From an uncultured Cytophagales bacterium (GTDB lineage Bacteria; Bacteroidota; Bacteroidia; Cytophagales; Cyclobacteriaceae): a DNA stretch of 64,000 nucleotides. Within the stretch, counting starts at the first letter, position 1, and every line of letters begins with the position of its first letter. The position numbers and the translations under genes are program-made. The notes under the pieces are model-generated. The model ran no database searches and had not been told where the DNA came from. It saw only the letters and a program-made list of their open reading frames with translations. The stretch lies in contig CAJXNP010000014.1 of the NCBI GenBank assembly GCA_913057175.1, positions 1 to 64,000 of the forward strand, written 5' to 3'. This document shows positions 28,291-37,420 of the stretch, piece after piece.

Positions 28291-29061
28291 TCAGCCTAGA
28301 CCGTTTTTGGATAGAATTTCTTTTGCCAAATTTAAATAACTAATAGCGCCTTTACTTTCAGCATCGTGAACGATGGCTGGAACCCCAAAACTTGGCGATT
28401 CACTTAGTTTGATATTTCTGGGGATGATGTTTTCAAAAACCATTTGCTTAAAATGGGTTTGTACATCTTCCACCACCTGGTTTGAAAGGCGAAGCCTCAC
28501 ATCATACATGGTCAGCAATATCCCTTCTATTTCCAGGTTTTTGTTTAGTCTTTTCTGAATGATCTGTATGGTATTGAGTAATTTCCCTAACCCTTCCAAA
28601 GCAAAGTATTCACACTGAACAGGTATAATAACCGAATCAGATGCTGTCAAGGCATTGATCGTAATTAAACCTAACGAAGGAGAACAGTCAATTATGATAA
28701 AATCGAAGTCGTCTTTGATAGGAAGTAACGCCGTCCGCATTTTTTCTTCCCTGTTTTCCAGATTGACCATTTCTACTTCCGCACCAACTAAATCAATATG
28801 GCTGGGCAATAAGTACAAATCCTTTTGAGAGGTCTCCATCACGCAATCTTTCGCTGGAATATTGTCAACCATACATTCGTAGATGCTCTTGTGCACTTCT
28901 TTTGGATTGTGGCCGACACCTGATGTTGAGTTGGCCTGCGGATCTGCATCTACAATAAGTGTTTTATGATCAAGCGCAGCAAGGCTTGCGCCCAGATTGA
29001 TAGCTGTTGTTGTTTTTCCGACTCCCCCTTTTTGATTAGCGATAGCTATTATTCTACCCAT
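28291..29061 (-). CDS. parA: Chromosome-partitioning ATPase ParA (Soj)
   Basis: A deviant-Walker ATPase that forms dynamic nucleoid-bound dimers and moves ParB-bound origins. The 256-residue protein starts with IAIANQKGGVGKTTTAINLG, whose paired Lys residues define the deviant Walker A. Walker A' and B appear as TLIVDADPQANSTSG and FDFIIIDCSPSLGLITINAL. DNA-binding Arg/Lys patches follow (MYDVRLRLSNQV). It is first in the parA-parB-DUF5683-dapB-lepB cluster and has its own likely promoter. Confidence 0.97.
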   Translation of the reverse strand: MGRIIAIANQKGGVGKTTTAINLGASLAALDHKTLIVDADPQANSTSGVGHNPKEVHKSIYECMVDNIPAKDCVMETSQKDLYLLPSHIDLVGAEVEMVNLENREEKMRTALLPIKDDFDFIIIDCSPSLGLITINALTASDSVIIPVQCEYFALEGLGKLLNTIQIIQKRLNKNLEIEGILLTMYDVRLRLSNQVVEDVQTHFKQMVFENIIPRNIKLSESPSFGVPAIVHDAESKGAISYLNLAKEILSKNGLG

Positions 29062-29110
29062 AAACGAATTTGATTATTGCTAAAAATACTGTCATTGAAA
29101 TAAGTCCCCG

Positions 29111-29118
29111 CAAAGATA
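29111..29118 (-). promoter_or_regulatory. Putative -7 box of the parA operon
   Basis: On the minus strand this reads TATCTTTG, a match to the Bacteroidota TAnnTTTG box, 49 bases before the parA start. No perfect -33 TTTG is seen; a TTTTC lies near the expected spacing. Confidence 0.55.
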
Positions 29119-29257
29119 AAGTTTTCGATAAGAAAATCTTAATATAAATTTTTGCGACTTGTTTTTTGTAAAAGCATGTATTGAAAACCTAAATTTTGTA
29201 CCAAAAAAATCAAATTATATAATTCACACGTGCAAAAAAATTATCATTTGACTCATT

Positions 29258-31096
29258 CTATTTTTTCTTTCTCTTTTTCGCGTCTTCACTTGCTTTCATG
29301 GCTTCTTCCAGCCTGGCTTGAAATTTCGATTTCTTTTTATTCTTGTTCTTAAGTCTGTTTTCATCCAAAATCCTTCTGATTTTTTCTTCATCGACAAACT
29401 TTTTCATCAAAGAAATCTGTCCGAATGAAACAAGGTTTGATACAAAGTAATAAAAAGTTAGTCCGGAAGGATAACTATTCAGGACAAACATGAAGATCAA
29501 CGGCATCATGTATTGCATGGTCTTCATTGGTCCCTGAACAGTAGCAGTCATTTGACCTTGCGACCAGGTAATTAAAATAGTTGATAATGTCATGAGTAAG
29601 GTAAACAAGCTGACATGGTCGCCATATCCCGGTATATTGAATGGTAAATGGAAGATGCTGTCGTAAATAGATAGATCCTTCGCCCACAGGAATGGTTCAT
29701 GACGCAGTTCAATGGCGTGTGGAATAAACTGGAACATGGCGAAAAGGATAGGCATCTGAAGAAGCAAAGGAATACACCCGCTGAGTGGATTGACCCCTAC
29801 TTGCTGGTAAAGCTTCATTTGCTCAGACTGGATCTTTTGCATGTCGCCTTCATTTTTTTCCTTGATTTCATCAAGCTCAGGTTTAAGCACCCTTGTCTTG
29901 GCCATTTGCATGTGCGACTTATATGTCAATGGCGATAAGATCAACCTGATAATGAACACCAGGATGATGATGATCAAACCATAACTTCCTATAAAATTTT
30001 CCAGCAAATTGAAGGTTGTAATGATGAGATACCTGTTGATCCATTCGATAACCGGCCAGCCCAGGTTGAGGTTTTCTTCAAATCCAGGGGCAACATTTTT
30101 TAATATTTTAAATTTTGTCGGACCGAAATAGTAGGTGTATGCATAGTTTGGGTTGTCATAATATTCCAATGGGATCTGCAAAGAGATCTTTGAATTCTTG
30201 ACATGCAGTGAATCATTTTCATCGGCGACGGTAGAAATATAGCCATTTTTGAAGTAGCTATTACTTACTAGGCCTGTTACAAAAAAACGTTGCTTAAATG
30301 ATACCCAATTAACAGGTTCAAAAAATGTCGTTTCCTCCAGGTCATTGGATCGCTCACCCAGGTCATCTAACCCATCCGAAGGACTATAGTATTTAATGGT
30401 CGTGTAATTTCGATTGTATTCTATATCATTCTCAAGCTTTTTCAGGTTATTGTTCCAGTTAAAAGTGATTTTTTCATCGGTGACTTGTTTGTTTAATTCG
30501 TCGTAATTATTGGACTGGATCAATGTGTAGGCATCTTCTGGCAGGTAATAAGTATGAGTAATTTCACGACCATTGTCCAAAACTAACCTAAAACTAATTC
30601 CTGTAGTATCTGCTTTTCTGCTGAAATTTTCATTGGGCTCAAAATACATTTCGGCGAGATTTATTCTGCCGGCATTCGTATTGATATTTAATTCAATGTT
30701 ACTGCTTGTCTCATCCAAGAGAACGAGTGGTTCGTACAGGTAATTTTCATATTCTTTAAGGGTAACCTTTTTTACCAAACCACCCTTATTGGAAAATTCA
30801 ACCTTGATCTTATTGTTTTCCAGAGTGGATGTGGTTTCATCTCCTTCAGTTCCCGTTACAAATACCCCGTATCTCTTTTTTTGTTCTTCGTTAAAAAGTG
30901 AATCACTAACAGCTTCGACACTAGCGGTATCTGTTGAAATATTAGTTTGGTCTTTATCAGAAGTCTCTCTTTCAACCTGTTCGGAAGTGACTTGCTCTTC
31001 TTTTGGTAATTCAGAAGGTTTAGGTGCGAAAAAATAAAAATAGGCAACTAAAAATAAGGCCATTACAACCAGTCCTATCGATTGCGATTTGTCCAT
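29258..31096 (-). CDS. yidC: Membrane protein insertase YidC
   Basis: Inserts and folds inner-membrane proteins, alone or with Sec. The 612-residue protein has the N-terminal helix (GLVVMALFLVAYFYFFAP), a large periplasmic beta-supersandwich domain (about residues 80-340), and the conserved five-helix core at 350-570 with GLIIIILVFIIRLILSPLTY, the coiled loop QMAKTRVLKPELDEI, and CIPLLLQMPILFAMFQFIP. The C-terminal tail is very Lys-rich. It follows pyrG with a 21-base gap on the minus strand, a common Bacteroidota arrangement. Confidence 0.98.
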   Translation of the reverse strand: MDKSQSIGLVVMALFLVAYFYFFAPKPSELPKEEQVTSEQVERETSDKDQTNISTDTASVEAVSDSLFNEEQKKRYGVFVTGTEGDETTSTLENNKIKVEFSNKGGLVKKVTLKEYENYLYEPLVLLDETSSNIELNINTNAGRINLAEMYFEPNENFSRKADTTGISFRLVLDNGREITHTYYLPEDAYTLIQSNNYDELNKQVTDEKITFNWNNNLKKLENDIEYNRNYTTIKYYSPSDGLDDLGERSNDLEETTFFEPVNWVSFKQRFFVTGLVSNSYFKNGYISTVADENDSLHVKNSKISLQIPLEYYDNPNYAYTYYFGPTKFKILKNVAPGFEENLNLGWPVIEWINRYLIITTFNLLENFIGSYGLIIIILVFIIRLILSPLTYKSHMQMAKTRVLKPELDEIKEKNEGDMQKIQSEQMKLYQQVGVNPLSGCIPLLLQMPILFAMFQFIPHAIELRHEPFLWAKDLSIYDSIFHLPFNIPGYGDHVSLFTLLMTLSTILITWSQGQMTATVQGPMKTMQYMMPLIFMFVLNSYPSGLTFYYFVSNLVSFGQISLMKKFVDEEKIRRILDENRLKNKNKKKSKFQARLEEAMKASEDAKKRKKK

Positions 31097-31117
31097 GCTA
31101 AATAATATGTTTTCTTA

Positions 31118-32743
31118 TTAGTTTTCTTCTCTAATTTTTTTGTATTCAATGGCAGCTTTAATAAAGCTGACGAATAATGGATGTGGTTCCGTTACAGTGC
31201 TTCGTAGTTCAGGATGAAACTGGGTTCCGATGTACCAGGGATGCTTTTTTAACTCAACAATTTCAACCAGATTTGAATCCGGATTGATCCCACTTGCTTT
31301 CATTCCATTCTCCTCAAATGCCTTAAGATATTTGTTGTTAAACTCGTATCTATGCCGGTGTCTCTCAGATATTTTAGCTTTTCCGTAAATGGAAGCTACT
31401 TTCGATCCCTTTTTAAGCTCGCAAGGATAAGCACCTAATCTCATTGTTCCACCTTTTTTTGTTATTTTTTTCTGATCATCCATCAAATCGATGATTGGAT
31501 GTTTGGTGTTGGTTTCAAGCTCGGTTGAGGCTGCGTCTTTATATCCTAACACATTCCTCCCAAACTCAATGACGGCACATTGCATTCCCAGGCAAATTCC
31601 AAAAAAGGGAATATTGTTTTCCCTTGCTTTTCGGGCAGCAAGAATCTTCCCTTCAATTCCGCGCTCGCCAAATCCCGGAGCGATCAATACTCCATCTATA
31701 CTGTTAAGTTTTTCATCAATGTTTTCCTTATCCAGAAATTCCGATGAGATCCACTTTACATTCACTTTGCATTCATTGGCAGCACCAGCATGAATAAATG
31801 ATTCCACAATGGACTTATAAGCATCATAGAGCTCCACATACTTTCCAACCAACCCAATGCAAACATCATCTGTGGGATTTTTTAGCCTTCCCAGGAATTC
31901 TTTCCAATAATCCAAAGTAGGTTCATTTCCTGTAGGCAAGTTTAACCTTTCCAATACACGCTCGTCCAGTTTTTCCTTACGCATCAGCAAAGGAACATCG
32001 TAAATAGTTTCAGCGTCTTGTGCTTGGATGACACAATTGACCGGTACGTTACAAAATAATGCGAGTTTTTTACGAATATCCGTTGAAATGGGCCTATCAG
32101 ACCGACAGACAAGAATATCGGGTTGAATTCCGGATTCCAATAATTTCTTTACCGAGTGCTGTGTTGGTTTGGTTTTTAATTCGCCGGCTGCTTTTAAAAA
32201 GGGAATCAGAGTAAGATGGATGACCAGAAAATTTGAAGGCCCCAGGTCCCAGCGCGCTTGTCTCATGGCCTCAATAAAGGGTAGGGATTCAATATCACCT
32301 ACAGACCCGCCTATCTCTGTAATAATGATATCATAGCTTCCATTATTACCAAGAGAATAGAAATTATTCTTTATTTCATCTGTGATATGGGGGATAACCT
32401 GGACTGTTTTTCCAAGGTAATCTCCTTCTCTTTCTTTGGTAATGACGTTGTTGTAAATTCTGCCGGTTGTTACGTTATTGGCCTGCGACGTGGTAATATT
32501 CAGGAACCTTTCGTAGTGTCCCAGATCCAGATCTGTTTCAGCGCCATCTTCCGTTACATAGCATTCTCCATGTTCATATGGGTTCAATGTACCCGGATCA
32601 ATATTGATATAAGGGTCGAACTTTTGAATGGTAACTTTATAACCTCTTGATTGTAATAATTTACCGAGAGATGCTGAAATAATGCCTTTGCCTAGTGATG
32701 ATGTGACCCCTCCTGTAACGAAAATATACTTGGTATTGCCCAT
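31118..32743 (-). CDS. pyrG: CTP synthase
   Basis: Converts UTP to CTP with glutamine as nitrogen donor. The 541-residue protein has the synthase domain ([20 protein letters not shown], then [18 protein letters not shown]) and a class I glutaminase with [19 protein letters not shown], where Cys is the nucleophile, and the later QFHPELRS with His and Glu of the triad. Length is standard. The ATG start gives the usual N-terminus. yidC follows in the same operon, and a TACCTTTG promoter box lies upstream. Confidence 0.98.
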   Translation of the reverse strand: MGNTKYIFVTGGVTSSLGKGIISASLGKLLQSRGYKVTIQKFDPYINIDPGTLNPYEHGECYVTEDGAETDLDLGHYERFLNITTSQANNVTTGRIYNNVITKEREGDYLGKTVQVIPHITDEIKNNFYSLGNNGSYDIIITEIGGSVGDIESLPFIEAMRQARWDLGPSNFLVIHLTLIPFLKAAGELKTKPTQHSVKKLLESGIQPDILVCRSDRPISTDIRKKLALFCNVPVNCVIQAQDAETIYDVPLLMRKEKLDERVLERLNLPTGNEPTLDYWKEFLGRLKNPTDDVCIGLVGKYVELYDAYKSIVESFIHAGAANECKVNVKWISSEFLDKENIDEKLNSIDGVLIAPGFGERGIEGKILAARKARENNIPFFGICLGMQCAVIEFGRNVLGYKDAASTELETNTKHPIIDLMDDQKKITKKGGTMRLGAYPCELKKGSKVASIYGKAKISERHRHRYEFNNKYLKAFEENGMKASGINPDSNLVEIVELKKHPWYIGTQFHPELRSTVTEPHPLFVSFIKAAIEYKKIREEN

Positions 32744-32777
32744 AAGTGTTTTTAAAAAAATCTAAACTTATGGGGTA

Positions 32778-32785
32778 CAAAGGTA
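32778..32785 (-). promoter_or_regulatory. Putative -7 box of the pyrG-yidC operon
   Basis: The minus strand reads TACCTTTG here, matching TAnnTTTG, 34 bases before the pyrG start. The -33 element is not clear. Confidence 0.5.
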
Positions 32786-32870
32786 AGAGAATGAATTTAA
32801 AATGTTCCGTAAATTCCAATATTTGTTTTAGGAATTCAGTCAAGTTTCTTACAGACTTCAGAGCTCGTTT

Positions 32871-32900
32871 TTTGACTTGTACCAATTCCTTCTAAATTTG
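32871..32900 (+). promoter_or_regulatory. Promoter of the tRNA nucleotidyltransferase gene
   Basis: TTTG at 32871-32874 and TAAATTTG at 32893-32900 are 18 bases apart, a good Bacteroidota promoter. The gene starts 38 bases after the -7 box. Confidence 0.7.
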
Positions 32901-32938
32901 CGGCATATTAATTTTGAAGCCCTGACTTTCAGAGCAAA

Positions 32939-34348
32939 ATGAATTTTTCCAAAAAATTAACGGATCCTGTTTTTAAGGTAATCGCTGAAGCGGGAAGTGA
33001 CGTAGAAACCTATCTCGTTGGAGGATTTGTAAGAGATTTGATCCTGAACAGACCCTCGAAGGACATTGATGTGGTTTGTGTGGGAAGCGGAATCTCATTG
33101 GCCAAAGTTGTTGCAGGAAAGCTGGGAAATCATGTGAATGTGAGCATTTTCAAAAATTTTGGTACAGCTATGCTCAAGCATGATGGAGTAGAGATTGAAT
33201 TTGTCGGCGCAAGAAAAGAGTCTTATCGAAGGGATTCGCGGAAACCAATCGTGGAAGATGGTACATTGGAAGATGATCAGAATAGAAGGGATTTTACGAT
33301 CAATGCACTTGCCATCAGCTTGAATGAAGGAAATTACGGGGAGCTGATTGATCCGTTTAATGGACTGGGAGATTTGAAAAAGAAATTGATCCGTACGCCA
33401 CTCGATCCGGCAATTACTTTTTCTGATGATCCTTTGAGAATGATGCGGGCCATCCGCTTTGCTACCCAGCTGAATTTTGATATAGAGGCAGACACATTCG
33501 AAGCCATCATCAATAACAAAGACCGTATCAATATTGTCTCACAGGAGCGTATCACTGATGAATTGAATAAAATCATCATGTCTAAGAAACCCTCTTATGG
33601 TTTTAAACTACTGTATCATGGCGGTTTGCTGGAGTTGATCTTTCCAGAAATGGTAAAGCTTCAGGGAGTGGAAAATATTGACGGAAAGGGACATAAGGAC
33701 AATTTTTATCATACGCTACAGGTTTTGGACAAGGTCGCAGAAAAGTCTGATGATCTTTGGTTGAGGTGGGCAGCTATTCTTCACGACATAGCCAAGCCCA
33801 ATACGAAAAGGTTTGACAAGGAAGTGGGATGGACCTTTCATGGTCATGAGGATAAAGGAGCCAGAATGGTTCCGGGAATTTTCAGGAGAATGAAATTACC
33901 TCTTCACGAAAATATGAAGAAGGTGAAAAATCTCGTTAAGTTACATCTGAGGCCTATTGCCTTGGTTAACGATCGTGTGACTGACTCAGCTTTGAGAAGA
34001 TTACTCTTTGAAGCAGGTGATGATCTGGATGATTTACTTTTACTTTGCCGGGCTGATATCACCTCTAAGAATATGGATAAGGTGAAGAGGTACCTGGGCA
34101 ATTTTAGCAAAGTCGAGAAAAAGCTAAAAGATGTTGAGGAAAGGGACAAGGTTAAGAATTTTCAACCTCCAATAAGTGGAGAGGAGATCATGTCTCATTT
34201 CGCCATCAAGCCGGGACGCGATGTAGGTGTAATAAAGGAGGAGATCAAGGAAGCAATCCTCGAAGGAAAAATAAGAAATAACTATCAGGAAGCGTTTGAT
34301 TTGATGATAGAAATTGGCGAGAAAATTGGACTAGGAAAACAAAAATAA
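32939..34348 (+). CDS. cca: CCA tRNA nucleotidyltransferase with HD domain
   Basis: Adds or repairs the 3' CCA end of tRNAs, or adds poly(A) if it is a paralogue. The 469-residue protein has the class II nucleotidyltransferase head: YLVGGFVRDLILNRPSKDID with the GG and DxD-type residues, then RRDFTINALAI. The RNA-binding neck carries DDPLRMMRAIRFATQL. An HD-type phosphohydrolase domain follows (AAILHDIAKPNT with FHGHEDKGA). The tRNA-Leu in this window does not encode its CCA, so such an enzyme is needed. A TPR protein gene follows after two bases. Confidence 0.95.
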   Translation: MNFSKKLTDPVFKVIAEAGSDVETYLVGGFVRDLILNRPSKDIDVVCVGSGISLAKVVAGKLGNHVNVSIFKNFGTAMLKHDGVEIEFVGARKESYRRDSRKPIVEDGTLEDDQNRRDFTINALAISLNEGNYGELIDPFNGLGDLKKKLIRTPLDPAITFSDDPLRMMRAIRFATQLNFDIEADTFEAIINNKDRINIVSQERITDELNKIIMSKKPSYGFKLLYHGGLLELIFPEMVKLQGVENIDGKGHKDNFYHTLQVLDKVAEKSDDLWLRWAAILHDIAKPNTKRFDKEVGWTFHGHEDKGARMVPGIFRRMKLPLHENMKKVKNLVKLHLRPIALVNDRVTDSALRRLLFEAGDDLDDLLLLCRADITSKNMDKVKRYLGNFSKVEKKLKDVEERDKVKNFQPPISGEEIMSHFAIKPGRDVGVIKEEIKEAILEGKIRNNYQEAFDLMIEIGEKIGLGKQK

Positions 34349-34350
34349 AT

Positions 34351-35046
34351 ATGAATATGATGAAAAAGTACTTTTTAATAATTGGAGCATTTTTCTTGAT
34401 GAGCAATACCCTTATTGCTCAAAACAAAGTCAAAGAGTCAGGGCTTTATAAGCACAACCAGATGAAATATGTGTATGCCATGAAATATAATGATTGGCGA
34501 ATGGCAGCTGGCGCATTATACGACCTGATAGCCATGGATCCTGCTGACGATTCCATAAAGGTTAATCTGGCTTACCTTTATTATGAGAACAATGGCATTG
34601 CTTCTGCATTATTTATTTCTGCTGACGTGCTAACCCGTCATCCACAGAGTGAAGAGGCATTGGAACTGAACGCCGTTTGTTATGAGAGGATGGGATTAAA
34701 GGAAAAAGCTGTTCAGGCTTACGAATCACTTTATTTAGTGAATAATGATATCAATGTGCTATTTACTACGGCAGCTTTGCAGTATGAAACAAATCGATTA
34801 AAAGAAGCTGCAACGAATGCGAAAATTGTTTCCCAAAACGCGAAAGCAAAGGAAATTAAACTTCAATATCCGGTTGGCGAAAACGATACACAGGAAATAC
34901 CGATGAATGCTGCTGCTTTAAATTTGCAGGGAATGATCGAAGCCAAAAATGGGAATAAGGAACAAGCCAGGGAGTTTTTTAATCAGGCTTTGGCCATAGC
35001 TCCCGATTTTAATTTGGCCAAAACACAATTGGATGAATTGAAATAG
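34351..35046 (+). CDS. Secreted TPR-repeat protein
   Basis: A 231-residue protein with a signal peptide (YFLIIGAFFLMSNTLIAQ). The mature part is helical, with at least three or four TPR-like units: AAGALYDLIAMDPADDSIKV, then ALELNAVCYERMGLKEKAVQ, and the final NLQGMIEAKNGNKEQAREF with FNQALAIAPDF. TPR units mediate protein-protein contacts; the partner is unknown. The first residues offer three Met starts (34351, 34357, 34360). It follows cca by two bases and is followed by a strong terminator, so it is the last gene of a two-gene unit. Confidence 0.88.
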   Translation: MNMMKKYFLIIGAFFLMSNTLIAQNKVKESGLYKHNQMKYVYAMKYNDWRMAAGALYDLIAMDPADDSIKVNLAYLYYENNGIASALFISADVLTRHPQSEEALELNAVCYERMGLKEKAVQAYESLYLVNNDINVLFTTAALQYETNRLKEAATNAKIVSQNAKAKEIKLQYPVGENDTQEIPMNAAALNLQGMIEAKNGNKEQAREFFNQALAIAPDFNLAKTQLDELK

Positions 35047-35072
35047 ATATTCGATTTAAAAAAAATATAGCT

Positions 35073-35115
35073 GGCTAAAAGCAGAATTCTATCCTGCTTT
35101 TAGCCTTTTTTTTTT
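35073..35115 (+). terminator. Rho-independent terminator after the TPR gene
   Basis: GGCTAAAAGCAG (35073-35084) pairs perfectly with CTGCTTTTAGCC (35094-35105) around a nine-base loop, followed by ten T residues. Confidence 0.9.
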
Positions 35116-35122
35116 GAATATC

Positions 35123-35175
35123 AGGTCAAACGATATCCCGATAGTTAGTGGGACGGTCTGACTATCGTCTGACCT
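35123..35175. repeat. Inverted repeat upstream of the ECF sigma gene
   Basis: AGGTCAAACGATA (35123-35135) and TATCGTCTGACCT (35163-35175) are inverted with one mismatch. Inside are a TCCC/GGGA pair and two direct GTCTGAC units. It lies between the TPR terminator and the ECF gene and could be an operator, an mRNA leader structure or a small dispersed repeat. Confidence 0.5.
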
Positions 35176-35263
35176 AAACATTTCGGATCATCTCCCTTTT
35201 GGTTAACTTCAAAAAGATTTTTTATTTGAAATGCAACCATCCTGAAAAAGAAAAGTCCTTTTT

Positions 35264-35836
35264 ATGAAATCGGATAAATTGGAAGCGGCAACAGTAACAG
35301 ACATACACTCGGATATCATTGAAAGATGTAAAGAAGGGGATAGCGCCGCTCAATTTAAACTATATAATTTATACAAAAGGGCCATGTACAATGTTAGTCT
35401 CAGAATATTGAATAACACAGATGAAGCAGAAGATGTGCTTCAGGAATCTTTTCTCAGCGCTTTCAGGAATATGGATTCTTATGAAGGCAGATCAACATTT
35501 GGTGCCTGGCTTAAAAGAATTGTCATAAATAAAGCACTTTCATATTTGAAAACGAGGAAAGTGGCCTTTGATAGCATCGAGGAAAAGCATGATTTTGCAG
35601 ACGAAGGAAATCCGGTCAATGAGGATGAGCTGGATTTTCAGGTATGGAAGGTTAAAAATGCTATGAAGGAATTGCCTGACGGTTTCAGAATGGTCTTGAC
35701 GCTCTATTTATTTGAAGGCTACGATCATAAAGAAATTGCTTCGATATTGGGTATAACAGAGTCAACCAGTAAATCCCAATTTCTCAGAGCAAAAAGAAAA
35801 TTATTAGAGGTAATGAAATTGAACGATCATGAGTAA
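35264..35836 (+). CDS. ECF-type RNA polymerase sigma factor
   Basis: A 190-residue group IV sigma factor. Region 2 is seen as YNLYKRAMYNVSLRILNNTD with EAEDVLQESFLSAFRN and the promoter-melting helix STFGAWLKRIVINKALSYL (about residues 27-105). Region 4 holds the helix-turn-helix DHKEIASILGITESTSKSQ. Its stop overlaps the start of the next gene, which encodes a single-pass membrane protein, the usual partner arrangement of an anti-sigma factor. Its target promoters may include the structured leader upstream, by autoregulation. Confidence 0.94.
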   Translation: MKSDKLEAATVTDIHSDIIERCKEGDSAAQFKLYNLYKRAMYNVSLRILNNTDEAEDVLQESFLSAFRNMDSYEGRSTFGAWLKRIVINKALSYLKTRKVAFDSIEEKHDFADEGNPVNEDELDFQVWKVKNAMKELPDGFRMVLTLYLFEGYDHKEIASILGITESTSKSQFLRAKRKLLEVMKLNDHE

Positions 35837-36374
35837 GCTGGAAAAATTTATTCAGGACAATCGGGAGGAGTTCGATTCGGAAGAACCCCGGGATGAATTA
35901 TGGCAAAATATAACGCGTGAATTAAAACCGGAAGTGAAGATCACCAAAGGGAAAAGTGGGTTCAATTTCTGGAAAATTGCCGCGATAATTCTATTGTTGG
36001 TCAGCTTTACTTTGGTCCTTGATAAATACTATCTACAGAAAGGAACAGAAAGCATTTCCGCCGAGAGTTACCTGACGAATGAATTCCAGGAAGCGGAAAG
36101 CTTCTATTTGAATTTGGTTTCAGAGAAAAAGGAAGCTCTTGAACAACAGTTTAAAAATGATCCGGAACTGAAACGAGAATTTTTATCCGAGGTCGAAGGA
36201 CTTGATCAGCAATACAATCAACTTAAATCTGACCTGAAACTGGGGAACCAGGATGAGATTCTGGATGCCATGATTATCAACCTTCAGCTTAGAATTGAAA
36301 TACTGAACAGGCAACTGGAAATTTTGGAAAACTTGAATGAAAAGGAAAGAGAAAATGAAGACATCAATATTTAA
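35829..36374 (+). CDS. Putative single-pass membrane anti-sigma factor
   Basis: A 181-residue protein with a cytoplasmic N-terminal helix region (about 1-45, with EEPRDELWQNITRELKP), one transmembrane helix near 48-66 (WKIAAIILLLVSFTLVLDKYY), and an extracytoplasmic coiled-coil domain rich in Glu, Gln and Leu. There is no classical ZAS zinc motif. Position directly after, and overlapping, an ECF sigma gene, plus topology, make an anti-sigma role likely, but this is inference. The next gene starts inside its last codons. Confidence 0.75.
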   Translation: MSKLEKFIQDNREEFDSEEPRDELWQNITRELKPEVKITKGKSGFNFWKIAAIILLLVSFTLVLDKYYLQKGTESISAESYLTNEFQEAESFYLNLVSEKKEALEQQFKNDPELKREFLSEVEGLDQQYNQLKSDLKLGNQDEILDAMIINLQLRIEILNRQLEILENLNEKERENEDINI

Positions 36375-37398
36375 AACATTTTTCATAGCTGTTTATGTGA
36401 TTTGCATAACAGGGGTAGCAAATGCCGTTCAGCAGGAAAAGGTCATTAAAAAGTCCTATAAGGTAAAACCTTCCACACATATTGAGATTAATAATAAGTT
36501 TGGAAAGGTTCATGTCAATACCTGGAATAAAAACGAGGTGATGGTGAATATTGTCATTGATGTGGACGGAAAAGAGCCGGAAAGAATTCTGGAAAAGATC
36601 AACATTGAATTTGATGATGAAATTGGCGATGATTATTTAGGCATTAAAACTGTTCTGGAGGATATCAAGGGAAAGTCTTCGTTTAGCATCAACTACACCA
36701 TTGACATGCCAAAAGGTAATTCCCTGGAGCTGACTAACAAATTTGGCGATACCTATATTGCTGATCTTTCCGGTGACCTGGAGCTGGATTTAGGTTATGG
36801 ATTATTGAAAGCAGGAAATCTGACAGGGAATGCAGAAATAAAAATGGAATTTGGCTCAGGTATGAGCCAGATTGGATCGCTGCCAAATGCAGAATTAGAT
36901 ATTAAATATTCAAAATTGACAATTGATGATTCCAAAAATCTTGAAGTTGAGTCGCAGTTTTCTGAGGTGATCGGAGGTAATTTTTCCGATGTTCAGATCA
37001 GCATGAAGTATGGTAAATTCAGGGCGGACAATATTAAACATCTCAATGGAGAAGTTCAGTTTTCAGGAATTGAATTGCACAGACTTAGTGGTGATGTGTA
37101 TTTAGATTTAAAACATACACAATTAGATATTCGGGCGATTGATGATAGCATGAATGAAATAAGGGTTGATGGCCAGTTCAGTAAAATGAACATTACCCTG
37201 CCAGCAGACCTAAGCATATCGCTCAACCTGGATTTTCAATTTGCTGATCTGAAATACAGGGGTGAGGATATTACTTTCAAAAAGATCATTAAGGAAAATA
37301 CGACTAAGGAATATGAAGGATTTTTGGGCAAGGAAAACTCCGGAAGAAATCTGACTGTTGATTCAAAATATGGGGATTTGAGTTTGGATATTCAGTAA
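36355..37398 (+). CDS. Secreted DUF4097-like beta-helix protein
   Basis: A 347-residue protein with a signal peptide (FIAVYVICITGVANA). The mature part shows a repeating beta pattern with short hydrophobic strands about every 20-25 residues, as in DUF4097/DUF2807-like adhesin repeats: HIEINNKFGKVHVNTWNKNE, SLELTNKFGDTYIADLSG, LDIKYSKLTIDDSKN and SMKYGKFRADN. I chose the ATG at 36355, preceded by AAAGGAAAGAG, over one at 36337. It overlaps the putative anti-sigma gene, so the ECF factor, its regulator and this surface protein form one operon. Function unknown. Confidence 0.8.
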   Translation: MKTSIFKTFFIAVYVICITGVANAVQQEKVIKKSYKVKPSTHIEINNKFGKVHVNTWNKNEVMVNIVIDVDGKEPERILEKINIEFDDEIGDDYLGIKTVLEDIKGKSSFSINYTIDMPKGNSLELTNKFGDTYIADLSGDLELDLGYGLLKAGNLTGNAEIKMEFGSGMSQIGSLPNAELDIKYSKLTIDDSKNLEVESQFSEVIGGNFSDVQISMKYGKFRADNIKHLNGEVQFSGIELHRLSGDVYLDLKHTQLDIRAIDDSMNEIRVDGQFSKMNITLPADLSISLNLDFQFADLKYRGEDITFKKIIKENTTKEYEGFLGKENSGRNLTVDSKYGDLSLDIQ

Positions 37399-37420
37399 AA
37401 AACCTTCCTAAGATCAAGGA

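Noticed and set aside
29220-29240. CACGTG core near the parA promoter, considered as a parS site
   Set aside because: The flanks (AATTCA and CAAAAA) do not match the TGTTTCACGTGAAACA-type palindrome; only the central six bases agree, so chance is more likely.
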